From Oikopleura dioica (taxonomy: Eukaryota; Chordata; Appendicularia; Copelata; Oikopleuridae), in NCBI GenBank assembly GCA_907165135.1, contig OU015570.1:1488001-1552000 (forward strand): a DNA stretch of 64,000 nt. Direction: 5' to 3'. Positions within the stretch are counted from its first letter, which is position 1. The number at the start of each line of letters is the position of its first letter. Positions 43,871 to 54,194 of the stretch are shown in pieces. Below the pieces are notes generated by a model that searched no databases, was not told the origin of the DNA, and worked only from the letters and a program-made list of their open reading frames with translations. The translations under genes were made by a program, and so were the position numbers.

Positions 43871-45307
43871 ATGGTAGAAGTTTTACATCTTGGCCAAAGC
43901 TTCAACATTAAAATAACAAAGTCAATAAAAACTTGTTATTTAAATTGTTTTTTCCAATTACTCTTTAAAAATCAACCGGCCGAAAACCTGAATAAAGATC
44001 AGATAGTCGCTTCAATCAAAAAGAAAGCGACTTACGTTAAAATCCAAATTTTGAGACACAACGGCGAGGATCTTCTTTTTCCATTAAAATTTGCACACAG
44101 CGCACCAACAGGACTTGTGTCATACGTCCGCATTATCTTCAGCTACAATAAAGCATCTGAAAATACACTAGACACGCAAATCCGAAAATCCGACTCGGAT
44201 TTCCTGGAAGCATATACGCCGTATAAATCTGCACTTTCATTGGTAGAATCAGATTCTAATTTCAAAAATCAGCTGGATCTGAATATGAATACTGAAAGCT
44301 TCAGCCAGGAGGAATTGCGAATTGACTCCGAGCTTTCCGAAGATGATCACATAAAAGATGAATCTTTACACGCAAAAGTAAACAATATGTCATCTTTTAA
44401 ATTAAGCAAGGCACATAAAGTCACACTTTCTGATTACTCCCCGAAATTGAGAGTTGAATCATGGATAAAGCTTATCAAATCGCAATTGGAAAGGCAAAAT
44501 GTCGAAGATTTCAACATCAAAGTTGAAGCGACCATCAAAGCCCTCCCAATTGCGGATCAGATACAGATAAACATGCAACTCTCTAATCTTAAAGCTGAAG
44601 ACCGGTCAAATTTCGAAAAATTCCTCGATCTAATTCGAGTCAAATACCGGCGAAATAAAGCAGTCGCAACTAGAATGCTGCAGGAACTCAGGTTCAATAA
44701 GCCCGACGACCTCAAATCTTTTCTACAAGAAGAAACATCTTTTATTGAGGAAATTCATCCAAATGAAACTCCTCTAGTTATAAAAGCAATCAGTTGGGAT
44801 AAGTTCAAAAGCAAACTTCCCAATAATCTGACAAACGAGTCATTGTTTAGGTTCGCCTCTGAGAAGTCGCAAGAAGAGCAATTACGCATCTTAGAAAATT
44901 TATATGCGACAAGGAGTCCCTCATCGGAACTAAACTTGACTCAGAAATCGAAATCTCAAGGGAAACCGCAGGAATCCCAAGAGGACTTGAATAATTATAA
45001 GCAGAAGCATTATAAAAATCAGGGCCAAGGATTGAGTGGTCAAGGAAAAGACAAAAATAACAAATCAAACCATTGGCAAAAAGGTAAGGGCCAAAGTAAA
45101 AAAGGATCAAACCAGAATTATCGAGGAAAGCACGACAACAATAAAAAGCAGAGCAGTTATCAGAAAAAAGGGCAAGGAAGCGGGGAAAATACCAAGAGTA
45201 AGAAAAAAAGTGACGATGAGAAGCCTGTAAAATCAAGGGCACACGTTACCTGTTACAAATGTCAAGGACGTGGTCACTACAAGAGTCAGTGTCCAAGCGT
45301 TCTCTAA
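43871..45307 (+). CDS. gag: Gag of a gypsy-type element (478 residues)
   Basis: An intact ORF. A central helical capsid-like domain (residues about 170-360) is followed by a Gln/Lys/Gly-rich basic stretch and a CCHC knuckle C-x2-C-x4-H-x4-C at the very end (Cys near 45250). The stop falls right after the knuckle. Protease and RT coding follow in a different frame without an ATG, so a frameshift or fusion was needed for pol. Confidence 0.8.
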   Translation: MVEVLHLGQSFNIKITKSIKTCYLNCFFQLLFKNQPAENLNKDQIVASIKKKATYVKIQILRHNGEDLLFPLKFAHSAPTGLVSYVRIIFSYNKASENTLDTQIRKSDSDFLEAYTPYKSALSLVESDSNFKNQLDLNMNTESFSQEELRIDSELSEDDHIKDESLHAKVNNMSSFKLSKAHKVTLSDYSPKLRVESWIKLIKSQLERQNVEDFNIKVEATIKALPIADQIQINMQLSNLKAEDRSNFEKFLDLIRVKYRRNKAVATRMLQELRFNKPDDLKSFLQEETSFIEEIHPNETPLVIKAISWDKFKSKLPNNLTNESLFRFASEKSQEEQLRILENLYATRSPSSELNLTQKSKSQGKPQESQEDLNNYKQKHYKNQGQGLSGQGKDKNNKSNHWQKGKGQSKKGSNQNYRGKHDNNKKQSSYQKKGQGSGENTKSKKKSDDEKPVKSRAHVTCYKCQGRGHYKSQCPSVL

Positions 45308-45374
45308 AATAATTTCAAATCTTCTCGATCTTGTATATTTCCCTAGAATCCGTTCAATTATTTTGATTATAAAT

Positions 45375-45889
45375 TTGTAAAATTCCCGATCAAGATTGGA
45401 CCCGCTCTGCCAACTACCTCAATCATTATCGCCCAATATCGAGACGAAGATATTCTTCACCACGAAGTTCATAATGTTCTCCTCGATACAGGAGCCAGCA
45501 CCTGTTTTTTGCGTAAATCTGAAGTTCCAGTAGAGTTTAAGTTAGGAAAAAGCGCGGTAGGAATTAGCAATCCATTTAACGTCAATATGTGCAGCATTTC
45601 AGAAACAGTTACTTGTAATATTAATGTTCAAGGGAAGACAGTCCCTAATATAAAATTTTTAATTATACCAAATGAAAATAAAATTGATTACAACGGAGTT
45701 TTAGGCTATGACCTACTAAAAAGATTTAAATTAAATCTAAACGGCTTTCCTGAAGGACCTCTTCTACTAAATAGGTTCAGATGCACGGAAATCGACGAGG
45801 AAATCGTCGAGATTGTGAAGCGTACTAAAAATCTGCTCTTGTCGCTAAGGAGACGTCCTTTATCGGTCCGAACGAGACAGAGTACGTAA
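45375..45889 (+). pseudogene. Retroviral-type aspartic protease
   Basis: The open frame has V-L-L-D-T-G-A-S-T (active site) near 45477-45503 and an I-x-G-x-D-L-L-like second signature near 45700-45720, as in retropepsins. No ATG precedes the active site. The frame ends at 45889, but the pol frame takes over from about 45830 after a one-base shift. Confidence 0.65.
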
Positions 45890-47085
45890 AAATCCGCCGA
45901 ACTCCAGCTTATCGTGATAAAAATGATTTGAGCATTGTAAAAACAGCGGAGATGGCTGAAGCAAAACTAGCCCTCCAGACCTACACAATCATTAAGGATC
46001 TCGACCAGTTGAAAATAAACAACAGGTCAAACAAAACGATCCTGTTGAAAAAGGGTGCAGCACTTGCAGAAGCAGCAGAATCAATGCCGCAGCAAGTGCT
46101 TAATTTCTTAGTTAAGACGAGCAAGTTACCGCAGGCCGAAAGGCGCACTCATGAGCTCGAATTTAAAGAATGGAAAAGTAAACGAGACCTGTTAGTTGAG
46201 GATATCGATATCAGCACTGAAATCAAAGCAGCCGTTTCGGCGGCGCCGATCCAATATGCTCAAGGCCTTAAGCGCATTCTTGAAGAATTCCAGTGGAATT
46301 TCTCCAGATCGCCGTCGGATGCTGGCTTGTCGCAACACTTTGTGTGCGAAATACGACTGACAGATGTCACGCCTGTTTTCCACAAGCCGTATAGTATCGA
46401 CGCGCATAAAATAGAGAGAGTCGACGAAAAATTGAAAGAAATGATCGACTCTGGGACACTAGAACCAACAGTGAGTGGCTTCAACAGCCAACTTCTGACT
46501 GTTGAAAAGAAAAACGGGAAGTTACGAGTTGTGAATAACTACTCGGCGGGAGGAAGCAATTCTATTAACTCTCAGCTTGTCCTCCCGCGCTTCCCCACGC
46601 TCCCAATTCGATCACTGTTGGCAAAGTTGTCGACAGCAATATCAAGATTGAAGGCACGATTTCCAACAGACCAAATTGTTTTTGCAGTTTGGGTCTGGCG
46701 AACGCCTTTATACCTTGGCTATACGCGAAAAAATCGTGATTACACCGCCTTCATCTTTGGAGATAAACAATTGCAATACAAAAGGATGTGTCAAGGACTC
46801 GCTTCGGCACCTTCGACCTTCCAAGCATTCGCAAGCAAAGTATTGCATGAAATAGAAGAAAATGGGAACACTTTCTTCTGTTTCAATTACCAAGATGATT
46901 TTCTCGTTGCTTGTACCGAAAGGAACCATAATAAAACCTTAGAGACCATTTTCAAGAAGATACATGAACACAACATTGTCTTCTCTTTGGCAAAATGTGA
47001 GTTTTTAAGAAATCGGTAAAATTCTTGGGATTTATCGTCGATGAAAACGGTGTGAAAACACCAGAAGCAAAAATTGAGGCACTTC
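45840..47085 (+). pseudogene. Reverse transcriptase, inactivated
   Basis: RT palm with L-x-x-V-N-N-Y near the start, a Q-G-L-A-S-A-P-S-T-F-Q segment and a Y-Q-D-D catalytic box near 46890-46900. In motif A the position where Asp is expected reads Val (codon GTC in W-V-W, near 46692), and a stop interrupts the connection at 47017-47019. The frame is then cut by a foldback at 47090. RNase H and integrase are absent. Confidence 0.65.
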
Positions 47086-47089
47086 TTAA

Positions 47090-47834
47090 GGGACTAGGCC
47101 GAGTGAGCGCCGCGCGCCATTTTCTCTTTTTTAATTTTCGCCAGGAAGCCCGAATTTTTATTTCGAATTTAATAAAATTTGGCATACAGACTAAACTTTT
47201 TATTTTTTTTCCTCTCCAACTTTTAAAATTTTCATATCTTGCCGACGAGCTGAGTTATGATCGAAAAACAGAAGCTGGAATTCAAGTGTGCATAAGTACT
47301 CGAAATATCTGGATTGACACTTTGAGACCTAGTCCATTGAAAAGCCCGTGGTCTCTTCTACAAAGTCTACTAATTAAGATTTCCTGGAAATTTATTGTTT
47401 GCTGATTACTTCGCAGGTAATCCAGGTTCTTCTCTAACGCTGCGGGAATCGCGTGCAAATAGTGCAAAACCAGCACACATCACGCCGAGCGCTCCAGGTG
47501 ACCCACAGTAATCCCTCGATAATCAGGTAAGTAGACGTTTCCGGGAAATCTCATTTAGTAGACTTTGTAGAAGAGACCACGGGCTTTTCAATGGACTAGG
47601 TCTCAAAGTGTCAATCCGGATATTTCGAGTACTTATGTACACTTGAATTCCAGCTTCTGTTTTTCGATCATAACTCAGCTCGTCGGCTAGATATGAAAAT
47701 TTTAAAAGTTGGAGAGGAAAGAGAATAAAAGTTTAGTCTGTATGCCAAATTTAATTAAATTCGAAATAAAATTCGGGCTTCCTGGCGAAAGTTAAAAGAG
47801 AAAATGGCGCGCGGCGCTCACTCGGCCTAGTCCC
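47090..47834. mobile_element. TTAA-flanked foldback element, 745 bp, second family
   Basis: TTAA at 47086-47089 and 47835-47838. Ends GGGACTAGGCCGAGTGAG and the complement, with GCGCCGCGCGCC just inside. The whole element is a palindrome (left arm 47090-47400, right arm about 47540-47834). RT-connection coding continues in phase across the TTAA from 47839 to 47893. Confidence 0.8.
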
Positions 47835-47895
47835 TTAACCTAAAAATGCCTGAAACCGCTAAACAAGCAATGTCATTTATAGGCAGCCTCAATTA

Positions 47896-48088
47896 CCGTG
47901 GTTTTTCATTTTAAGAGCGCCCAATTTAAGAGCGTTTTCGCCAACATTTTGCAAATTATGTTATCTGCGAAAATTCAAATTTAAGAGCGTTTTTGAAGAT
48001 TTTTATGCAATCAAAAAATTTTTAGACTCAAATAAATCATTAACTAAAACGTGTAATCTCTGACTGCTTTTCCGGCCATTTTAAAGTA
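47896..48088. mobile_element. MITE fragment, CCGTGGTTTTCC family
   Basis: Starts after TA at 47894-47895 with CCGTGGTTTTTCATTTTAAG and runs parallel to 34175-34370. The right half is missing. It cuts the RT connection coding a second time. Confidence 0.6.
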
Positions 48089-48099
48089 CTACAAACTCA

Positions 48100-48249
48100 A
48101 CAGAGTCGACCTGATCCGACCGATGACTCAGTTCACGTTCGCCGTCCTCGCTCAGATAAGCTCCCAACTACGGTCAATGATCAACTACTGGCCAATCAAA
48201 ACACTATAGAGGATTCAGTATGGAAGGATCGTCTTCGCTCAAGACAAAA
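48100..48249 (+). pseudogene. Candidate C-terminal pol tail
   Basis: One frame reads a hydrophilic Arg/Asp/Asn-rich tail that ends with a stop at about 48249. It resembles a pol C-terminus, lies after the deleted RNase H/integrase region, and has no motif. Confidence 0.3.
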
Positions 48250-48455
48250 CAAGTAAAGTGGGCCGCTCATCTCATTTTATAAAGCTCAAATTAATTCGAA
48301 TACATGAGTATAAAAGCCCTGCTCCCAAAAGATATATCGCCGCTAAAAATGAATTTCACAACTTCAACGATATAATGCACACAAGGAAAGAGTCAAGTTC
48401 CGCTCAATCGCTGCTGAAGATAAACGCAGGCCTCTGTGGACTTGCGCCCGCATAT

Positions 48456-48567
48456 ACAGTGAAAACCCATTTTAAGGCCCCTTTTTGGATGACAGCGAAT
48501 TTCAAAAGTGGCCTTAAAATGGATATTTTTTGCCTTTCGTCGGATGACAACAAATTTTATCAATTCA
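48456..48567. mobile_element. CAGTGAAAACCC MITE fragment
   Basis: TA then CAGTGAAAACCCATTTTAAG, GATGACAGCGAATTTCAAAA and GGCCTTAAAATGG words, as in the copies at 48866 and 54773. It ends where the LTR fragment begins. Confidence 0.5.
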
Positions 48568-48863
48568 CGTTTGCTCCGCGCTGCGCGCCATTCACTGTCC
48601 GCGAAGGTTTATCCACCGCGCCGTGAAAGCGCCCGCCGCGCCCCGTGAAAGCTCAAGCCACATTCCTCAAACTGCTCAGCCACACTTCACAGAATATCTC
48701 AACACAAACGATAGAACACTCCACCACGTCTTACGAAACACTATATAAGAAACATTTCTCTGTTCACACATCCACACACAAAACTCAACTACCAACAAAA
48801 CTAACTTTACTCTTTTGTATCCTGCTCCCGAATACAAATAAACCAGTCTCAACAAACCCAATT
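48568..48863 (+). repeat. LTR fragment, longer relative of 36549
   Basis: Contains CACTATATAAGAAACA (TATA box), CAACTACCAACAAAAC, CTGCTCCCGAATACAAATAA and the AATAAA signal. Matches the segment at 36549-36720. Possibly a solo LTR; its end is interrupted by the next MITE. Confidence 0.5.
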
Positions 48864-48865
48864 TA

Positions 48866-49386
48866 CAGTGAAAACCCATTTTAGGGCCGATTTTCGGATG
48901 ACAGCGAATTTCAAAAGTGGCCTTCAATTGGATATTTTTCTCTCGAGTCGGATGACAACAAATTTTCATTCTTGGGATAAAAAATGATGAATGAGGGTTT
49001 GAGGGTTATCGCATATTTCTTTTGCTCAAAGAAAGTATAAATCATGGACTTTTTCCAAATGTGTCCTTTGATTTGAACTCAAGGTGATTCTTTTTTCATT
49101 ATCTCAAAAATAATATTCGAAAAGCACGTCTGAAAAAAGATAAACATGACAAATGCTAAGAAAAAGATATGAAAAGATTCGAGTGAAGACGTCAAAGAAT
49201 AGTGACGTGAAAGTGACAATTACTAAGCTCTTTCGATAAAAAAATGGTCTTTAAATTCGTCTGCGTGTTTATACTCGCCTATATAATGATAGATTGGAAC
49301 TCTTGGACTCAAATCTAAGTGAAAATTTAAAAAGGATCGAAAGAAATCATCGTGAATTAAAATAATCGAGAAAAAATCATCAAAGG
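48866..49386. mobile_element. 520-bp CAGTGAAAACCC repeat, copy 1
   Basis: Nearly identical to 54773-55294 over its whole length (few substitutions). Opens after TA with CAGTGAAAACCCATTTTAGG. No right inverted end seen, so it is a left-end fragment or a derivative. No coding capacity. Confidence 0.6.
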
Positions 49387-49398
49387 GTAGTGTGCCAT

Positions 49399-49627
49399 CC
49401 GCTACTAGTTGCCGCCTAAATGAGACCCTCGCGACAACCAGTAGCAGTGAAAACGGGCGCTTTCTCTTCAGCGCTCAAGCGTTAGTTGCCCTTTCTCGGC
49501 GGGTTATGCGCCCTAGATTCCCCTTGGCGGGGGCCTAAGCGGCAACTATTAGCGGTGAGCGCGGAGGATAAAAATGCGACCCACGCGACAACTAGTAGCA
49601 GTGAAACGGACCGGCAACTAGTAGCGG
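49399..49627. mobile_element. MITE with CCGCTACTAGTTGCCG ends, 229 bp
   Basis: CCGCTACTAGTTGCCG at the left pairs with CGGCAACTAGTAGCGG at the right. Internal GCAACTAGTAGC and CAACCAGTAGC words repeat. Too small to code. Confidence 0.6.
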
Positions 49628-49629
49628 AG

Positions 49630-51500
49630 TACCAAAAAGAGAATTAAAAAGAATCACTCTTTACGAACTCTAGATAAAACGAGGACCGACATTTTAATCA
49701 CTTTGACATTTTAATCACTTCTGCACTTTATTCACTTTTGCATTTTAATCACTTACCTTGCCAGTGATTAAAATGCAAAAGTGATTAAAATGCGGAAGTG
49801 ATTAAAATGTTGTTTTCAGAACATAATTCTTCGAAAGTGATTAAAATGCTAGAGTGATTAAAATGTCGGTATTTTTTTCAAAGATGCAAACAACGACGCC
49901 TGAAAAATTTTCGACGATCCCCCTCCTGGAAACATTTTTTTGAAAATTGTTTTTAGTCGGGTCAGGAACATAAACCCAACGGAAAACCAAAACCAAAAAT
50001 AAAACTCGAGCCGAAATTTGAACTTAACCAATAGACTCTAGCTAAGATTGATTAGTACTAATAAATCATTAGGGTCCTTTAAACTACAGACTATAGAATT
50101 AAGGTTGTCCGCTTTTGAAAAAAAAAAAAATAATTTTTGGTCTTTTTTATGCAAATTTCGTAAGAAGACAACATGATCAAACTTGCAGACCACTGATCTG
50201 TTTTTTGAGGACCGAAAGGACCCCACATCCTAACTTCTAGGTCGGAAAGTAGACCAATTGATCCAAGATCAAGCTATTGAAAGTAAATAAGTGCTCAGAC
50301 GTGCTAAGAGCACTTGAGCGCGAATCTCAGACTTTCGTGAGCATGAGCACAGCTGAGCTCGCGAGTGCTCAATTCAACTGAGCTTGAGCACGACTGAGCA
50401 CGACACGTTGGAATTTCATTGAGCTTGAGCACGCTGAGCATGTTCAGACTTTTCAAACCCTGCTCCCGGCCTTTTGCATTCTGCTGCCGTGATAACGGAC
50501 CTAATGAAGCTTCCACAAAACGAAAAAAAACGAAAAAGTGAACTGCAAGGTAATTAATCTATGAAAATGAAAAATAATGCGAAAAAATATTCTGTTAATT
50601 TTGCTCGCGAGCTGCTCGCGGGTCAAATCCATGGCGAGCATGAGAGCAGCCAGTCCCGCTCGTCTAGCTCCCTAGCATTGCCGACACAACCCCTCGTGCT
50701 CTCTTCGCTCGCGAGCGGTTTCAAATTGGGGCTCACGCTCTTTTGGCTCTCGAGCCAACTTCATTTTCATGCTCCCGCTCCCCTGCTCTGAGAGCATTGC
50801 TCTCATTTGATAAATTTTCGCTCTCGCTCTTCGCGCTCGCAAGCATTTGCGAGCATTTCAAACATTGCTGGCACCGACTACTGACTATTCCGAAGAAGTT
50901 TATTGGACGCTTTAAACCGAGACTATCTATAAAGTATTCAAATCAAATGGCTTGATTAAAATTTTGGTCCGAGTTTTGTTTTATTTTTTGCATTTGCGTT
51001 GGGTTTATGTTCCTGATTCGGCTTAAAAAATTTTTTCAAAAAAAAAAATTCTCTAGGAGGGGGGTCGTCGAAAATTTTTCAGGCGTCGTTGTTTGCATCT
51101 TTGAAAAAAATACCGACATTTTAATCACTCTAGCATTTTAATCACTTTCGAAGAATTATGTTCTGAAAACAACATTTTAATCACTTCCGCATTTTAATCA
51201 CTTTTGCATTTTAATCACTGTCAACGTAAGTCAAACAAAGGGTCCAAAATTATTAAAAAAAGAATTCGTCAAACTCGTCAGACTTGTTTTGATATAAATT
51301 GATTCTAGAAATCATTCCCTGAGTTCAATAAACACTCGGAGTTTTCTACCACTTCACCCGCGCTTAATCAATGAATTTCATTTAATAAAAGACGTTAAGA
51401 GAAATGCTTTATTTGTAAAACATACTTGATGATTATTCAATGATTTTTGTTGTTACTTTGACCGAAAAAATTGCCGATACGGTATCGGCGATACCTATGT
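49630..51500. repeat. Composite repeat R1, copy C (interrupted)
   Basis: 49630-49675 matches 60820-60870, and 51222-51500 matches 60990-61115 plus 61544-61690, including the GTTTTCTACCACTTCACCC and ATACTTGATGATTATTCAATG words. The piggyBac MITE present in copies A and B is absent here and the TTAA target is intact. Confidence 0.6.
49762..51220. mobile_element. Element with terminal AGTGATTAAAATG arrays, 1459 bp
   Basis: Left end: five AGTGATTAAAATG-type words in 49762-49870, then GATGCAAACAACGACGCC. Right end: the exact inverted array to 51220. The arms pair over about 200 bp. The middle (50300-50870) is made of GAGC/GCTC words, also mutually inverted. A further inverted piece of the array lies at 49683-49755. 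No gene. CAGTG ends resemble hAT, but no clean duplication is visible. Confidence 0.65.
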
Positions 51501-51904
51501 ACAGTTAACTAGTGTATGGAGTAGCAGATTTTTTATGCCTGAATAGTAATGTTATAATTAAGTAGCGGTAGAATTGAGTGGTGAAGCAACGTGATACTAC
51601 ATTTCCAACTCTGTCACAAACAACGTACATTTCCGAATCTGATCTTAAAAATAATTGTTTGCATATTATCGAGATTAGTTCGTTAATCATGTAACAGGAT
51701 ATGTCGAGTCTAAGTCGACATTTACAAAGTATAGGTTTTTGAATATGGGAATTCATAAATGATGCTGTTCAATGGGAAACTGGGCTGTTGAAACGGATCA
51801 TGACTGAATTTACTCTGAAATAAAATGAGATAATGAAAGACAAAGGAAAACGAATTGATACCGTCGAAAAAGCATATTTAACTTAAAAGATTCGTTGTTT
51901 TATT

Positions 51905-51945
51905 CGGGGACGCGTTTCAGCAACAAAAATGCCTTCATCAGCCCG
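51905..51945 (-). ncRNA. Hammerhead-ribozyme-like motif 1
   Basis: On the minus strand: stem I strand CGGG, then CTGATGA, one extra A, stem II GGCA/TGCT closing a 7-nt loop, GAAA, a minimal stem III with CGCGTC, then CCCG to close stem I. All invariant core bases are in order, and cleavage would fall after GTC. Minimal hammerheads of this shape are known from Penelope-like elements. No self-cleavage has been tested. Confidence 0.55.
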
Positions 51946-53130
51946 AGTACAGAAATTAACTTAACAGCTCAGGAAAAAAAGAATACTCTCACCTAAGAGT
52001 GGACAATTTCGAATGAGATCGAAAAAAGAAAATAAAAATTCGTTCTCGCGGCAGGTGAATGGAGCGCCAGAGAAAGCGAATTTTAAATGCTTCATTACAG
52101 AAATTTAACTTCAGCAAAGTTGACTTGCTTTTTCAAGCTAGGGTCGTTAAAATTAATTGAGAAGGCTTCACGCAAGATGCGATCTTTATAATAAGGTTGG
52201 TTTGAGATAACAGTCACCAATGTGTTTTTCATTTTGATCAGTGAATTTTCATTTTCTGTTTTCTATTTTCGATCTATTTAAAAAATCGATCTAAATAAAA
52301 AATCTTATTTTATACTAAAATTAACGGGTATAACGCGTTTCTCAAGTTCTCTTTCAAATGATTTTTGAAAAAAAAATTTTTAATTTTTCTTGCTCGAAAA
52401 AATTTCAAGCAATTTTGTTGGGACATTTTTCTTTAGGCTCTGTATCAAATTTCTGGACATTTTTAAGGAAAATGGGGGACAAAAAATGTCCAGAAATATC
52501 ATAATTGACTGTATGGAAGAGGTTTCGGGAAAAACGACCGAAATATAAATCATTTTCAAAGGGTCAAATATGATAAATATTTCGATATGGCCTCATTTTA
52601 AAAAAGGCTTCATTTTAACAAGGCCTCATTTTATAAAGGCCTCATTTTAAAAATACCGCGATTGGCAGTCCTGACTGACTGATTTTTGAAAGATGCACAT
52701 TGACGTTACAATTCTCCATGCTCAAAACATAGGAGATTTACAACGTAGATTGCGTAGGCGTCACTGGTTTGACGGAACTCTAAAAGAAGAGACACTAGAG
52801 TCAAATTTTAATTGGTTGATTAGCTATTTCACTCGAAAATCAGAATCAGTCAGTCAGAAATTCCAATCGCGGTATCTTTAGGTTTATAAATACTTGATTG
52901 CCCAAAAAAAAGATCAAAAGCTGATTTTTTCTGCGACCATCCTAGATATAATCCATTGCCCATATCATATGATTGATATGAACCCATGGGCCATATGATT
53001 CATATAATATCAGTATGCTTATCATTTTTTCTTGTTCATCAAAACTGAAATTTCATCTTTGATTCAAAAGATCGGGTACGGGAGTGTCTAGTTGAGTTTA
53101 TAAAAAATAGCTGGGGACAATCGTTAAAAA
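51946..53130. other. Non-coding stretch with small repeats
   Basis: No convincing gene. 52588-52655 has four units of AAGGCCTCATTTTA. 52410-52520 relates to the repeat near 33700. A 62-codon plus-strand frame at 52693-52881 is Arg-rich and protein-like but unsupported. Confidence 0.4.
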
Positions 53131-53136
53131 AAATTA

Positions 53137-53297
53137 CAGTGGATTGCGCAGGTAGTTGCCCCCTAAAGAGCGGGTGAAGGGTAAACCAATCCTGCAATCA
53201 CTTTGAGCGAGTCAAGAAAGGAACAATAGAAACAGCGCGGGCAAAGGGGCAACCAAAGCTGCAATCGTAAAGGGGCAACCAACTGCGCAACCCACTG
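53137..53297. mobile_element. Tc1/mariner-type MITE, 161 bp
   Basis: TA flanks (53135-53136, 53298-53299). Ends CAGTGGATTGCGCAG and CTGCGCAACCCACTG. Internal GGGGCAACCAA words. Confidence 0.65.
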
Positions 53298-53437
53298 TAA
53301 CGTGAAACGTGCCAAGTAGAATATAAAGTAATCTTGTATAATGCTAAAGATAATTTAAACAATTTATAAACAAATATAAACATAAATTAATATAAATATG
53401 TGACATCGTGTAGATAAATGTGAGTTTATTGCAGTTT

Positions 53438-53473
53438 GCTGAACGTTTTCGGTCGGTAGACCATCATCAGAGC
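53438..53473 (-). ncRNA. Hammerhead-ribozyme-like motif 2
   Basis: On the minus strand: stem I GCT, CTGATGA, one extra T, stem II GGTC/GACC closing a 4-nt loop, GAAA, ACGTTC and AGC to close stem I. It lies 250 nt downstream of the GIY-YIG ORF on the same strand, where a Penelope-like element would carry such a motif. Stem I is only 3 bp, so activity as a monomer is uncertain. Confidence 0.5.
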
Positions 53474-53724
53474 TTGTTCCTTGATAAACTTGAAAAATCT
53501 TAAAGGAAAGCGTACCTTCTTTTCTTAGACTGCAGAACTGATTTAAAAACCAAAAATAACTTGTCCCAGACTAGTGTTCTAGAAAACGAAATGATAACTT
53601 TTTATGGTAATCGATCTTTTTATCAGAGGCTCCTTACCAGGTTCGAAAATGCCTCTGATCGGTAAAACAATTGAATATATTTAAATCTTATAATCCACCA
53701 GTCCTTTAAGGACAGTGCATTTAA

Positions 53725-54066
53725 TCAAATTATATAAACTTGTTGATGTTGAATTTGTTTGTTCAACGGAGGATTATGAAGTCGAATTTCTAATGCTTCC
53801 ATTTGTACTCTCTTTTTGTATGCTAAGTTTCGGTGTAAGACTGAAAACATTTTACTAAGATAGTCGAATCTAGATTTTAAATTGTTCTGCTCATATTCAT
53901 CATTGAATCGAGTTTGGAAAATTTCACAGTTTTCAGTATGACAGAAAACAGCTGTTTGTTTGGACCTTTGTTGGTGGTCAATAATTCTAGATTTAAGGCA
54001 TTCACTCTCACCGATGTAAACTGCGCCGCAGTGACATTCAAATCGGTAAACAGTATTAACAGCCAT
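53725..54066 (-). CDS. GIY-YIG domain ORF (Penelope-like element C-terminus)
   Basis: 113 residues from ATG 54066. It opens with V-Y-R-F-x-C-x-C-G-x-V-Y-I-G, the GIY-YIG signature with V-Y for I-Y, followed by the conserved Arg and His (L-K-S-R-I-x-D-H). The C-x-C before the YIG is characteristic of Penelope-like elements, whose RT carries this endonuclease at its C-terminus. No RT is present upstream, so this is either a 5'-truncated copy or a stand-alone frame. The ribozyme-like motif downstream supports the Penelope assignment. Confidence 0.65.
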   Translation of the reverse strand: MAVNTVYRFECHCGAVYIGESECLKSRIIDHQQRSKQTAVFCHTENCEIFQTRFNDEYEQNNLKSRFDYLSKMFSVLHRNLAYKKRVQMEALEIRLHNPPLNKQIQHQQVYII

Positions 54067-54194
54067 TATATTTTTTATTATTTATAGGAATTATTGAGTA
54101 AAAAGTGATTTTCTTAAATGAATCTGGAACGAAAATGAAAAAAATAAAAGAATATCCAATCGTGAGCTTGTTGAATTCTAACAAAGAAATACAG

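Noticed and set aside
50300-50870. GAGC/GCTC-rich repeats resembling a CRISPR-like array
   Set aside because: Units are irregular and inverted, with no constant repeat-spacer pattern, and the genome is eukaryotic.
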